This document shows positions 32,280-42,071 of a stretch of 64,000 bases of DNA, piece by piece; the stretch's first letter is position 1; every line of letters begins with the position of its first letter. The stretch lies in contig CAYWLS010000012.1 of NCBI GenBank assembly GCA_964458605.1, positions 57,221 to 121,220 on the forward strand, written 5' to 3'. A program made the translations under genes and the position numbers. The notes under the pieces are model-generated. The model was not told where the DNA came from. It saw only the letters and a program-made list of their open reading frames with translations, and ran no database searches. The stretch is from JBBSNV01 sp964458605. GTDB taxonomy: Bacteria > Pseudomonadota > Alphaproteobacteria > Reyranellales > JAQSWP01.

Positions 32280-33298
32280 CCGCGTCCGCGCCGCAAGCCC
32301 CGCCGATCCTTGGGCTGCGCGACATCTGCAAGTTCTTCGGCCGGCGGGTCGATCTGGCCGGCAAGATCGCCAGTGTGCTGGGCGCCGACCACCGGGCCGA
32401 GATCGTGCGCGCGGTCGATGGCGTGTCGCTGGCGGTGGCCGAGAACGAGGTGGTCGGGCTGGTGGGCGAATCCGGCTGCGGCAAGTCCACTCTGGGCAGG
32501 GTCGCCGCCGGCATCCATGCCCCCACCGCCGGCGAGGTGCTGTGGCGCGGTCAGCCGGTGGAAGGCAAGAGCGGGGGCAAGCGTACCGATCGCGATTTCG
32601 CGCTGGGCATCCAGATGATCTTCCAGGATCCCTACGCCTCGCTCAATCCGCGCCTGCGCGTGGCCGACATCGTCGGCGAGGCGCCGCTGGTGCACGGGCT
32701 GGTGTCGCGCCGCGACCTGCCCGACTATGTCGACGACATCATGCGCCGGGTCGGGCTCGATCCCGCCTACAAGCGGCGCTACCCGCACCAGTTCTCCGGC
32801 GGCCAGCGCCAGCGCATCGGCATCGCCCGCGCGCTGGCGGTCAAGCCGCGCTTCCTGGTGTGTGACGAGGCGGTGGCGGCGCTGGACGTGTCGATCCAGG
32901 CCCAGGTGCTGAACCTGTTCATGGAGCTGCGCGCGGCGCTGGGCCTGACCTATCTGTTCATCTCGCACGATCTGGGCGTGGTCGAGCACCTGTCCGACCG
33001 GGTGGTGATCATGTATCTGGGCCGGGTGGTCGAGACCGCGCCCACCGAGCAACTGTTCGCGCGGCCCAACCATCCCTACACCCAGGCCTTGCTGGCCGAG
33101 GTGCCGCGGCTCGACGCGCGCAAGCGCGCCTATGTGCCGATCAAGGGCGAGATTCCCTCGCCGCTCGATCCACCGCCGGGCTGCCATTTCCATCCGCGCT
33201 GTCCCCACGCCATGCCGCGCTGTAGGATCGAGACGCCGCTGCTGCGCGAGATCGCGCCCGGCCATACCAGCGCCTGCCATCTCAACGACATGAGCTAG
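32276..33298 (+). CDS. dppF: ABC transporter ATP-binding protein, DppF type
   Basis: A 340-residue ATPase, partner of DppD. Walker A is GESGCGKST near residue 64, the Q loop is IFQDPYASLNPR, the signature is FSGGQRQR and Walker B is FLVCDEAVAALD, where the usual Pro after Glu is replaced by Ala. There is a family-typical long insertion before Walker A (RVDLAGKIASVLGADHRAEI). The C-terminal PPPGCHFHPRCPHA is the Opp/Dpp extension. It ends nine bases before the DUF2817 gene, which may be co-transcribed. Confidence 0.92.
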   Translation: MTASAPQAPPILGLRDICKFFGRRVDLAGKIASVLGADHRAEIVRAVDGVSLAVAENEVVGLVGESGCGKSTLGRVAAGIHAPTAGEVLWRGQPVEGKSGGKRTDRDFALGIQMIFQDPYASLNPRLRVADIVGEAPLVHGLVSRRDLPDYVDDIMRRVGLDPAYKRRYPHQFSGGQRQRIGIARALAVKPRFLVCDEAVAALDVSIQAQVLNLFMELRAALGLTYLFISHDLGVVEHLSDRVVIMYLGRVVETAPTEQLFARPNHPYTQALLAEVPRLDARKRAYVPIKGEIPSPLDPPPGCHFHPRCPHAMPRCRIETPLLREIAPGHTSACHLNDMS

Positions 33299-33306
33299 AG
33301 GTTGTT

Positions 33307-34392
33307 ATGTCGATCCACGACCATTTCTCGCCCGACTATGTCACCGCCCGGCACAAATTCCGCGAGGCCGCCAAGGAGGCCGGGTTGAAGGTCGAGCGGC
33401 TGGTCAATCCCGAGACCGGCATGAACGGCGAGGAGCTGTCGACCGATATCGTGTGGATCGGCGATCCGCAGGCCGAGCGCGTATTGCTGACCAATTCCGC
33501 CACCCATGGCGTCGAGGGGCTGTACGGCACCGGCTGCCAGGTCGGCTTCCTGCGCGACGGCCACTACAAGAGCCTGCCCAAGAACGTGGCGGTGCTGATG
33601 ATCCATGCCATCAACCCCTATGGCTTCTCCTGGCTGCGCCGGGTCAACGAAGACAACATGGACATCAACAGGAACTTCGTCGACTTCACCAAGCCGTTGC
33701 CGCAGAACAAGGGCTATGCCGGCATCCATCCGGTGCTGACGCCCCAGACCTGGAACGACGAGGTGGCCCGGGACACCCGCGCCAAGCTCGAAGCCTTCGC
33801 CGAGAAGGTCGGCCGTCGCGCTGCCTCCGCCGCCATCTCGGCTGGCCAGCACAGCCATGCCGACGGGCTGTTCTATGGCGGCACGCGGCCGTGCTGGTCC
33901 AACGGCGTGATTTCCTACATCGCCGGCCGCTACCTCAAGCACATGAAGCACATGGTGGTGATCGACTTCCATACCGGGCTGGGGCCTTACGGCCATTCGG
34001 AGCTGATCTGCCGCCACCCGGTCGACAGCGTGGCGCTGAAGCGCGCCCGTCAGTGGTTCGGCAACGACGTCACCTCGCCGGCGGCGGGCGAATCGGATTC
34101 GCCGGTGATCGAGGGCAATCTGCGCATGGCCTTCACCAGGCTGTGCCCGGGAGCTGAGTTCACCGCCTTCGCCATCGAGGTCGGCACGCGCGACTGGCGC
34201 GATGTCGAGATGTCGCTGATCGCCGACAACTGGCTGCACCTGCACGGCGAGCCGCAAGGCCAGGGCGCGGCCCGGATCAAGGCGGCGATCCGCGACGCCT
34301 TCTATCCCGACGAGGATGCCTGGCGCGACAAATGCTATCCGCGCGCGCTGGAGATCCAGCGGATCGCCATCAAGGGCCTGTCGGCGATTTAA
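33307..34392 (+). CDS. DUF2817 / M14-like metallopeptidase
   Basis: A 361-residue protein of the DUF2817 family, related to M14 carboxypeptidases. A zinc-binding HxxE pair is in THGVEG (His67, Glu70), NEDNMDINRNF lies near residue 116, and VIDFHTGLGPYG near residue 219 supplies the third His. No signal peptide is seen, so it is probably cytoplasmic. It starts nine bases after dppF. A natural reading is that it cleaves the peptide or amide imported by the ABC system; this is inference. The stop is TAA. Confidence 0.85.
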   Translation: MSIHDHFSPDYVTARHKFREAAKEAGLKVERLVNPETGMNGEELSTDIVWIGDPQAERVLLTNSATHGVEGLYGTGCQVGFLRDGHYKSLPKNVAVLMIHAINPYGFSWLRRVNEDNMDINRNFVDFTKPLPQNKGYAGIHPVLTPQTWNDEVARDTRAKLEAFAEKVGRRAASAAISAGQHSHADGLFYGGTRPCWSNGVISYIAGRYLKHMKHMVVIDFHTGLGPYGHSELICRHPVDSVALKRARQWFGNDVTSPAAGESDSPVIEGNLRMAFTRLCPGAEFTAFAIEVGTRDWRDVEMSLIADNWLHLHGEPQGQGAARIKAAIRDAFYPDEDAWRDKCYPRALEIQRIAIKGLSAI

Positions 34393-34395
34393 TTT

Positions 34396-34484
34396 CCGTC
34401 GTCCCGAGCGAAGCGAAGGATCTTCTCTCGATATTGCCGACCTTTGCGTCGAAGCAAGATGCTTCGCTGCGCTCAGCATGACGG
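34396..34484. repeat. Imperfect palindromic intergenic repeat
   Basis: CCGTCGTCCCGAGCGAAGCG (34396-34415) with what follows pairs, at about four positions in five, with the arm ending GCTCAGCATGACGG (34484). GTCATGCTGAGCGCAGCGAAG-like palindromes are common between alphaproteobacterial genes. It separates the two convergent genes here and may act as a terminator. Confidence 0.65.
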
Positions 34485-34503
34485 AATTGGCGTGGCGATC
34501 TGG

Positions 34504-35328
34504 TCAATCCCAGAACGCGATGGTCCTGACCTCGATGCTCTCGCGCGGCCGGGGATGGCTGGGCGCGGTGGGATCGTCGAAGGCGGAATGCGCCGACAGC
34601 TTGGCCTTGGCCTTGTCGCTGTCGTAGCACTTGATCAGCACCACCTCATCGCGGGTCATGTGCGGGAAGTAGAACCAGCGCTGCTCTGGCCGGTAGGCCA
34701 CGGCATAGATCTCGCCCACCCGGTCGCGATAGATCAGGTCGGAGGCGATCAGGTCGGCGGGTCGCAAGCTGCGCGCATCGGCCAGCGCCAGCGGCGCTTC
34801 CTCCAGCGGTCCGGCGATCGGCCGCCACACATTGATGAAGGCGTAGCGTCGCGTCAGCCGGCGCTCGGCCTCCTCGGCCGGCAGCAGGTCGCGGATGCGC
34901 TGCGGCGCGGATTTGTCGGTGTAGTCGTTATGCACCCGCCGCACCGCCTCGCGCAGACCCTTGCCGCGCCAGGCCTCGGCATTGGTGCGGATGGTGTGGT
35001 CGAACACCACTACCTGGTCGGCGCCGGTGACGCTGCCCACCAGTTGCTCGATCTCCGGCCGGTAGACCGATTCCAGCTCGGCCGCGTCGTAGAGGTCGCG
35101 CGCCAGGGTCGGGCTGTGCAGCAGCTCGAAGCCCTGCACGTCGAGCGAGAAGGCGCCGCGCAGCGGCCGTCCGTCGGCGATGCTCACCACCTGCTCGGCA
35201 TAGTCGCCGTTGATGCGGGCGGTGCCCGGCGGCGGCTCGTACTGGTAGTTGTGCGGCTTGGCCGCGCCGGGGCGAATGAAGTTGAGCGGCGCGCGCACGC
35301 TGCTGAGCAGGGTGAGGTTGCTGTCCAT
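34504..35328 (-). CDS. CmcJ/NvfI-family oxidoreductase
   Basis: A 274-residue protein of the CmcJ/NvfI (GA4 desaturase-like) family. It has RAPLNFIRPGAAKPHNYQYE at the start, FDHTIRTN near residue 110, the metal-site segment RRVHNDYTDKSAP near residue 128, INVWRPI near residue 166 and WFYFPHMTRDEVVLIKCYDS near residue 220. Such enzymes are Fe/2-oxoglutarate-type oxygenases of natural-product or xenobiotic pathways. The start at 35328 has GGGAG seven bases upstream. It is alone in its orientation block next to the nitronate monooxygenase gene. Confidence 0.82.
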   Translation of the reverse strand: MDSNLTLLSSVRAPLNFIRPGAAKPHNYQYEPPPGTARINGDYAEQVVSIADGRPLRGAFSLDVQGFELLHSPTLARDLYDAAELESVYRPEIEQLVGSVTGADQVVVFDHTIRTNAEAWRGKGLREAVRRVHNDYTDKSAPQRIRDLLPAEEAERRLTRRYAFINVWRPIAGPLEEAPLALADARSLRPADLIASDLIYRDRVGEIYAVAYRPEQRWFYFPHMTRDEVVLIKCYDSDKAKAKLSAHSAFDDPTAPSHPRPRESIEVRTIAFWD

Positions 35329-35398
35329 GGTCGGCTCCCACATGAGCAAAGCTTATGCCATGCCTTGGTTGTGAAGCCAGGATAGGCGCAGCGGGCCC

Positions 35399-35432
35399 AA
35401 TCCGGCGCGCGAGAAGATTTTCGCGCCGGATT
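35399..35432 (-). terminator. Hairpin after the nitronate monooxygenase gene
   Basis: AATCCGGCGCG pairs perfectly with CGCGCCGGATT around a 12-base loop, directly downstream of the minus-strand stop at 35457. It lacks a T run, so it may be a weak or Rho-assisted terminator. Confidence 0.45.
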
Positions 35433-35456
35433 AGGTAAACTTATGGAACGCCGGGG

Positions 35457-36461
35457 TTATTCCGCTGCCGGCCGCAGCCTGGCGCGCCGCGCCGCCTGCA
35501 GCGCCACCATCTCCTCCAGCGCGGCGTCGTATTCGCGGGCCAGTCGCGCCACCAGCTCGCCCGCGCCCGGCACATGCTTGACCGCGCCGATGCCCTGGCC
35601 GGCGCCCCAGATGTCGCGCCAGGCCTTGGCTTTCATGTTGCCGCCGCTGCCGAAATCCATCTTCGATGGATCCGACACCGGCAGATTGTCCGGATCCATG
35701 CCGGCGGCCACGATCGAGGGCCGCAGGTAGTTGCCGTGCACGCCGGTGAACAGGTTGGTGTAGACGATGTCGCTGCCGTCCGACGCCACGATCATCTGCT
35801 TGTTGGCCTCGCTGGCATTGGCCTCCTGTGTGGCGATGAAGGCCGAGCCGATATAGGCCAGGTCGGCGCCCATCGCCTGGGCCGCCAGCACGGCGCGGCC
35901 GGTGGCGATGGCGCCGGACAGGATCAGCGGCCCCGACCACCACTGGCGGATGTCGTGGATCAGCGCCATCGGCGACATCACTCCGGCATGGCCGCCGGCG
36001 CCGGCCGCCACCGCGATCAGCCCGTCGGCGCCCTTCTCGACCGCCTTGCGGGCGAATCTGTCGTTGATGATGTCGTGCAGCACGATGCCGCCATAGGCAT
36101 GGATCGCCTGGTTGACCTCCTCGCGCGCGCCCAGCGAGGTAATGACGATCGGCACCTGGTGCTTCACGCACGCCGCCATGTCGTGATCGAGCCGGTCGTT
36201 GGATTTGTGCACGATCTGGTTGACCGCGAAGGGCGCCGCCGGCCGCTCGGGATGGGCGCGGTCATGCGCCGCCAGTTCTTCCTTGATGCGCACGATCCAC
36301 TCTTCCAGCTTCTCTGCCGGCCGGGCATTGAGCGCCGGGAACGAGCCGACCGCGCCGGCCTTGCATTGCGCGATCACCAGATCGGGCACCGAGACGATGA
36401 ACAGCGGCGAGCCGATCACCGGGATCGACAGTCGGTCTTGCAGGATGGACGGCAGGCTCAT
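35457..36461 (-). CDS. NAD(P)H-dependent flavin oxidoreductase / nitronate monooxygenase
   Basis: A 334-residue FMN-dependent TIM-barrel enzyme. It begins with an IPVIGSPLFIVSVPDLV strand, has PFAVNQIVHKSN near residue 83, AAGAGGHAG near residue 159 with the conserved His of nitronate monooxygenases, ILSGAIATGRAVLAAQAMGAD near residue 184 for FMN phosphate, and AYIGSAFIAT. The family oxidises alkyl nitronates or reduces enoyl-type substrates. It is cytoplasmic and divergent from the M20 deacylase, with 97 bases between starts. Confidence 0.87.
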   Translation of the reverse strand: MSLPSILQDRLSIPVIGSPLFIVSVPDLVIAQCKAGAVGSFPALNARPAEKLEEWIVRIKEELAAHDRAHPERPAAPFAVNQIVHKSNDRLDHDMAACVKHQVPIVITSLGAREEVNQAIHAYGGIVLHDIINDRFARKAVEKGADGLIAVAAGAGGHAGVMSPMALIHDIRQWWSGPLILSGAIATGRAVLAAQAMGADLAYIGSAFIATQEANASEANKQMIVASDGSDIVYTNLFTGVHGNYLRPSIVAAGMDPDNLPVSDPSKMDFGSGGNMKAKAWRDIWGAGQGIGAVKHVPGAGELVARLAREYDAALEEMVALQAARRARLRPAAE

Positions 36462-36558
36462 GGTGTTGGCTTTCCGGTTGGCGAGACTCCCGCCCCTGCT
36501 TAGCATGGGTTGGATAAGGACGCTGCCACGCCCGCCTGGGCTGCAATCGAGGTGCGAA

Positions 36559-37851
<1,293 letters not shown>

Positions 37852-37917
37852 TTTTGCATCCGATGGGCGGGAAATGACGGGCTTCTAACGGGCCGCCGCG
37901 CCGCCCATAATGGAACC

Positions 37918-38190
37918 ATGCAGCAGACCCAGGATCGCGCGAACGCTTCGGCCGTGACCGAGCTCGACGCCACCGGCTTGAAATGTCCCATGCCGGTGCT
38001 GCGCGCCAATCGCGCCATGCGCACGGTGCCGCCAGGCGGCTTGTTGCGGGTGCGGGCCACCGATCCGGCGGCGCAGCAGGATTTTCCCGCCTATTGCCAG
38101 ACCACCGGCCACATATTGGAGTCGGTCGAGCCGATGGGCGAGGGGGCGGGCGAGGGCTGGGTGTTCCTGCTGCGCAAGAAATCTTCGTAG
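37918..38190 (+). CDS. TusA-family sulfurtransferase
   Basis: A 90-residue protein of the TusA/SirA fold. Cys23 lies in the signature LKCPMPVL (CPxP), which carries sulfur as a persulfide for tRNA thiolation or molybdenum-cofactor work. The C-terminal GWVFLLRKKS strand fits the family. It is cytoplasmic and lies 33 bases before pgk. Confidence 0.88.
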   Translation: MQQTQDRANASAVTELDATGLKCPMPVLRANRAMRTVPPGGLLRVRATDPAAQQDFPAYCQTTGHILESVEPMGEGAGEGWVFLLRKKSS

Positions 38191-38223
38191 AAGCCAGTCA
38201 ATCAGAACAATCAGCGGTGGGGT

Positions 38224-39423
38224 ATGAGCGGTTTCAAATCGTTGAACGATGTCGACGTGTCCAACAAGCGGGTGCTGATCCGCGTCGACCTTAACGTGCC
38301 GATGGAGAGCGGCCGGGTGACCGACCTGACGCGCATCGAGCGGGTGGCGCCGACCATCAAGGAACTGGTGCAGCGTGGCGCCCGAGTGGTGATCCTGAGC
38401 CATTTCGGCCGGCCCGGCGGCAAGACGGTGCCGGCCATGTCGCTGAGGGCGCTGGTCGAGCCGCTGTCGGCCGTGCTGGGCAAGAAGGTCGCCTTCGCCG
38501 AGGATTGCATCGGTCCGGAAGCGGGCCAGGCGGTCGACCGGCTGGCGCCTGGCGAGGTGGTGCTGCTGGAGAATCTGCGCTTCCACAAGGAAGAGGAAGC
38601 CAACGATCCGGGCTTCGTCGACGAACTCAGCAAGCTGGGCGACGTCTACGTAAACGACGCCTTCTCCTGCGCCCATCGCGCCCATGCCTCGACCGAGGGC
38701 CTGGCGCATCGCCTGCCGGCGGTGGCGGGGCGGCTGATGCAGGCCGAACTCGAGGCGCTGAACAAGGCGCTGGGCAAGCCGGAGCGGCCGGTGGCGGCGA
38801 TCGTCGGCGGCGCCAAGGTTTCCACCAAGCTCGAGCTGCTCGGCAACCTGGTGGCGCGGGTCGACCGGCTGGTGGTGGGCGGCGGCATGGCCAACACCTT
38901 CCTGTTCGCCAAGGGCATGGCGGTGGGCAAGTCGCTGTGCGAGCCCGACCTGGCCGATACCGCGCGCGAGATCCTGCGCAAGGCCGAAGCGGCGGGCTGC
39001 CTGATCGTGTTGCCGGTCGACGTGGTGGCGGCCAGCGAATTCAAGGCCAATGCCGCCCATGTCACGGTGGGCGTCGATGCGGTGCCGTCCGACACGATGA
39101 TCGTCGATGTCGGACCGCGCACGGTCGAACTGCTGGATCGCGAACTGTCGCTGTGCAAGACGGTGGTGTGGAACGGCCCGCTGGGCGCCTTCGAACTGGC
39201 GCCATTCGACGCAGGCACCACGGCCTTGGCGCGGAAGGTTGCCGCGCTTACATCCGAGGGCAAGCTGCTGAGCGTGGCCGGCGGCGGCGATACCGTAGCC
39301 GCTCTGGTCCATGCCGGCGTGGTCGATCAGTTCTCGTATGTATCGACGGCAGGCGGCGCCTTCCTGGAATGGATGGAAGGCAAGGAACTGCCTGGCGTCG
39401 CCGCCTTGGAGCGAGCTGCATGA
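38224..39423 (+). CDS. pgk: Phosphoglycerate kinase
   Basis: A 399-residue glycolytic enzyme that interconverts 1,3-bisphosphoglycerate and 3-phosphoglycerate with ADP/ATP. RVDLNVPMESGRVTDLTRIE near residue 19 is the PGK start motif, ILSHFGRPGG binds substrate, IVGGAKVSTK lies near residue 194 and the nucleotide region AGGGDTVAAL near residue 354. Its TGA overlaps the ATG of the SodC-like gene. It may share a transcript with the TusA gene. Confidence 0.96.
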   Translation: MSGFKSLNDVDVSNKRVLIRVDLNVPMESGRVTDLTRIERVAPTIKELVQRGARVVILSHFGRPGGKTVPAMSLRALVEPLSAVLGKKVAFAEDCIGPEAGQAVDRLAPGEVVLLENLRFHKEEEANDPGFVDELSKLGDVYVNDAFSCAHRAHASTEGLAHRLPAVAGRLMQAELEALNKALGKPERPVAAIVGGAKVSTKLELLGNLVARVDRLVVGGGMANTFLFAKGMAVGKSLCEPDLADTAREILRKAEAAGCLIVLPVDVVAASEFKANAAHVTVGVDAVPSDTMIVDVGPRTVELLDRELSLCKTVVWNGPLGAFELAPFDAGTTALARKVAALTSEGKLLSVAGGGDTVAALVHAGVVDQFSYVSTAGGAFLEWMEGKELPGVAALERAA

Positions 39424-39971
39424 AGATGGCTTTCACAGGTCGGTCGTTGGCTGCAGCCGGGATGATGGCTGCTGCCGCGACGGCACCCTGCCTGGCGCAG
39501 AGCACCGCGATCGTCAAGCGCAACGTGCCGATCTATGCGGTCGATGCCCGCGGCATCGGCGCCAAGCTCGGCACGATCGAGTTGCGCGACGTCACCGACG
39601 GGCTGCGCCTGAAAATCGACCTGGAAAACCTGCCGCCGGGGCCGCATGGCTTCCATGTGCACACCGTGGCCGATTGCTCGCCGGCCCAGATCGGCGCGCG
39701 CGTGGTGCCGGCCGGCGCCGCCGGCGGTCCATACGATCCGTTCCACACCGGCCATCACGCCGGACCGCATGGCAACGGCTATCTGGGCGATCTGCCGGTG
39801 CTCTCGGTCGGCACCAATGGCAAGGCGAAATATACGATGGTGGCGCCCCGGCTGAAGGTCGACGACGTGCGCAACCGTTCCCTGCTGGTCACTGCCGGCA
39901 GCGACAACTACAGCGACAACCCGCCAATGGGCGGCGGCGGCGATGCCATCGCCTGCGGCATGGTGCGCTGA
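39420..39971 (+). CDS. SodC-like Cu/Zn superoxide dismutase homologue lacking several metal ligands
   Basis: A 183-residue protein. Residues 1-26 form a signal peptide ending CLAQ. The rest follows periplasmic Cu/Zn superoxide dismutase: GPHGFHVHTVADC, HHAGPHGNGYLGDLP, LVTAGSDNYSDNPPMGGGGD, IACGM. Compared with E. coli SodC from memory, the two His of GFHxH, one Zn His and the Zn Asp remain. The bridging His of AGGHxDP is Pro (AGGPYDP), the last Cu His (VHxGGDN) is Thr and a Zn His is Tyr. Copper dismutation is therefore doubtful. The disulfide cysteines are kept. Its ATG overlaps the pgk stop. Confidence 0.85.
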   Translation: MKMAFTGRSLAAAGMMAAAATAPCLAQSTAIVKRNVPIYAVDARGIGAKLGTIELRDVTDGLRLKIDLENLPPGPHGFHVHTVADCSPAQIGARVVPAGAAGGPYDPFHTGHHAGPHGNGYLGDLPVLSVGTNGKAKYTMVAPRLKVDDVRNRSLLVTAGSDNYSDNPPMGGGGDAIACGMVR

Positions 39972-40029
39972 TCGGGGCTCGGCGCGGCGCCCGCCGTCGA
40001 TCTGTCGCTGACGCTGGGGTTGTCGAACG

Positions 40030-40521
40030 CTAGGCCAGGTTGAGCAGGCCTGCGAAGTGCCATTCGATGTGGTCCACGGGCATGCCGTAGTCGGGCGGTC
40101 CGACCAGGACATCGAGCGGCCGCAGGCCCGCGCTCGCATAAGCGTCGGGCTGGGCGAAGCCGCTGGCACCGGCGCTATCGTCCAGGGCTCCGCCCTGGAG
40201 GCGGCTGGCCGCCAGATTCTCGCAAGGCAGGCTGACCAGCGGATCCTCCGCCTCGTCGGCCAGGATGGCGCTGGCCAGCGGTCCGGCGGGATCGCCGGGA
40301 AACCAATCCTCGGTGCCGGCGCTCATCGTGTCGAAGCCCAGGGTCGATAACGGCGGGGCGTCGGCGCCGGCCTGGTCCCATTCGCCGGCCGGATCGCTCG
40401 CCACGGCCGGCGCTGCCAGGGTCGCGGCCGCATCGGCGTCGGCCTCGCGGCCAAGCGCATCGGCCGGCGGGTTCGCGGCTATTCCCGGTTCGATGGAGTT
40501 CGAGGCGTCGCTATCGGACAT
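40030..40521 (-). CDS. Acidic low-complexity hypothetical protein
   Basis: A 163-residue Ala/Asp/Pro/Glu-rich protein with no domain I recognise. The N-terminus (MSDSDASNSIEPGIAANPPA) is disordered-looking; the last 30 residues (RPLDVLVGPPDYGMPVDHIE) look more ordered. No signal peptide or membrane helix is seen. The ribosome site is weak (AGGA ten bases upstream). It is convergent with the SodC-like gene. It may be a true lineage-specific gene or a chance frame; codon use is compatible with coding. Confidence 0.5.
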   Translation of the reverse strand: MSDSDASNSIEPGIAANPPADALGREADADAAATLAAPAVASDPAGEWDQAGADAPPLSTLGFDTMSAGTEDWFPGDPAGPLASAILADEAEDPLVSLPCENLAASRLQGGALDDSAGASGFAQPDAYASAGLRPLDVLVGPPDYGMPVDHIEWHFAGLLNLA

Positions 40522-40696
40522 GACATGTGTCCTGCGCTGCTGGAGAACTGACTACCATCGGCGGCGTTGCCTTTCCATCAGGCAAAGGAAGTAGGTTTTT
40601 TGTGATCCAGCGGCGGCGCATGATCGGTATCTGCCGTATGGGCCGCGCCATCGTTGCCGCTACGCAAGCGTGGTCCTGAGGTTCCCGGGAGGCGAC

Positions 40697-41950
40697 ATGC
40701 CGCTACGATTTCCTTTCGCCACCACGGCCGGGGCTGCCTTGGCGCTGCTGTGCTGTGCGGCGTGGGCCGATCCGCACTATCCGCAGCCGGGCGAAAGCTT
40801 CGCCGTCGACCCCGCCACGCTGCCGGCGCCCTACGCCACCGCCAGCGCGCGCAACCCCGCCGCTCACGTCAAGCGGCCGGCCGACGCGCGGCTCGACGTG
40901 CCCAAGGGCTTCGTCGCCACGATGGCGGCCGATGGCCTAAGCAATCCGCGCAACCTGGCGGTCGCCGCCAACGGCGACGTGATCGTCGCGCAATCGGCGC
41001 CGGGCACGATCGTCATCCTGCGCGACGAGCGGCATGATGGCCGCTACAGCCGCAAATTCATCTTTGCCAACGGCCTGCAGCGGCCGTTCGGCCTGGCGCT
41101 GCGGCCCGAAGGCCTCTACGTCGCCGACGCCGACGCGGTGTGGCGGTTCGACTACCAGCCGGGCGATATCGAGGCCAAGGGCGCGCCGGTGCGCATCACC
41201 AAGCAAGGCGCCTTCGGTGCGCTGGGCGGGCACTGGACGCGCAATCTGGCCTTCGCGCCCGACGGCAAGAGCTTCGTGGCGTCGGTGGGCTCGTCCTGCA
41301 ACATCTGCGAGGACCAGCCGCCGCGCGCCACCATCCAGCAATTCCAGCTCGACGGCTCGGGCCAGCGCAGCCTCGCCACCGGCCTGCGCAACGCCGTCGG
41401 CATCGCCTATGACCGCAGCGGCCAACTCTTCGCCGTGGTCAACGAGCGCGACGGGCTGGGCGACGGGCTGGTGCCGGACTATCTCGCCGCCGTGCATGAC
41501 GGCGATTTCTACGGCTGGCCCTATGCGTATATCGGGCAGCATCCGCAGCCCGACTATGCCGCGCGCAAGCCCGATCTGGCGGACAAGGCGCGTCTGCCCG
41601 ACGTGCTGTTCCGTTCGCATTCGGCGCCGATCGGCATGGCGATCTATGGCGGCAGCCAGTTCCCCGAGCCCTATCGCAGCGGCTTCTTCGTGGCGCTGCA
41701 GGGCTCGTGGAACGCGCAGCAGCCGGAGGGCTACATGGTCGCCTTCGTGCCGGCGACGCGCGGCGCCGACGGCAGGTTGACGCCGCAGAACAGATACCAG
41801 GCCTTCGCCACCGGCTTTTTCGTTGCGCCAGCGCCGCGCGCCACGGTGTGGGGGCAGCCGGCCGGCATCGCCGTCGGGCCCGACGGCAGCCTGTTCGTCA
41901 CCGACGACATGAGCGGCACCTTGTGGCGCATCGTGTGGCAGGGCCCGTAG
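40697..41950 (+). CDS. Secreted PQQ-dependent sugar/sorbosone dehydrogenase-type protein
   Basis: A 417-residue six-bladed propeller. Residues 1-24 form a signal peptide ending WADP. The protein has GFVATMAADGLSNPRNLAVA near residue 76, GGHWTRNLAFAPDGKSFVAS near residue 178, RNAVGIAYD, NERDGLGDGLVPDYL, FYGWPYAYIGQH and WGQPAGIAVGPDGSLFVTDD, which match PQQ-dependent sugar or sorbosone dehydrogenases (GSDH fold). It should oxidise a sugar in the periplasm using PQQ. No PQQ genes lie nearby. GGGAGG fixes the start at 40697. Confidence 0.86.
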   Translation: MPLRFPFATTAGAALALLCCAAWADPHYPQPGESFAVDPATLPAPYATASARNPAAHVKRPADARLDVPKGFVATMAADGLSNPRNLAVAANGDVIVAQSAPGTIVILRDERHDGRYSRKFIFANGLQRPFGLALRPEGLYVADADAVWRFDYQPGDIEAKGAPVRITKQGAFGALGGHWTRNLAFAPDGKSFVASVGSSCNICEDQPPRATIQQFQLDGSGQRSLATGLRNAVGIAYDRSGQLFAVVNERDGLGDGLVPDYLAAVHDGDFYGWPYAYIGQHPQPDYAARKPDLADKARLPDVLFRSHSAPIGMAIYGGSQFPEPYRSGFFVALQGSWNAQQPEGYMVAFVPATRGADGRLTPQNRYQAFATGFFVAPAPRATVWGQPAGIAVGPDGSLFVTDDMSGTLWRIVWQGP

Positions 41951-41974
41951 TCGGCCAGTGGTAGTCGGCCAGTA
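41947..41974 (+). repeat. Tandem 14-bp duplication over a stop codon
   Basis: GTAGTCGGCCAGTG is followed directly by GTAGTCGGCCAGTA. The first unit includes the TAG stop of the dehydrogenase gene. Confidence 0.7.
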
Positions 41975-42071
41975 ACGGCCCGTATCGGCCAGGGTGCGGC
42001 CCGGGTCCGGCGGGTTGCGCGACCCGTATCGGCGCTTGTCAGCGCGACACGGCCCGGCCCATCATCGGCCC

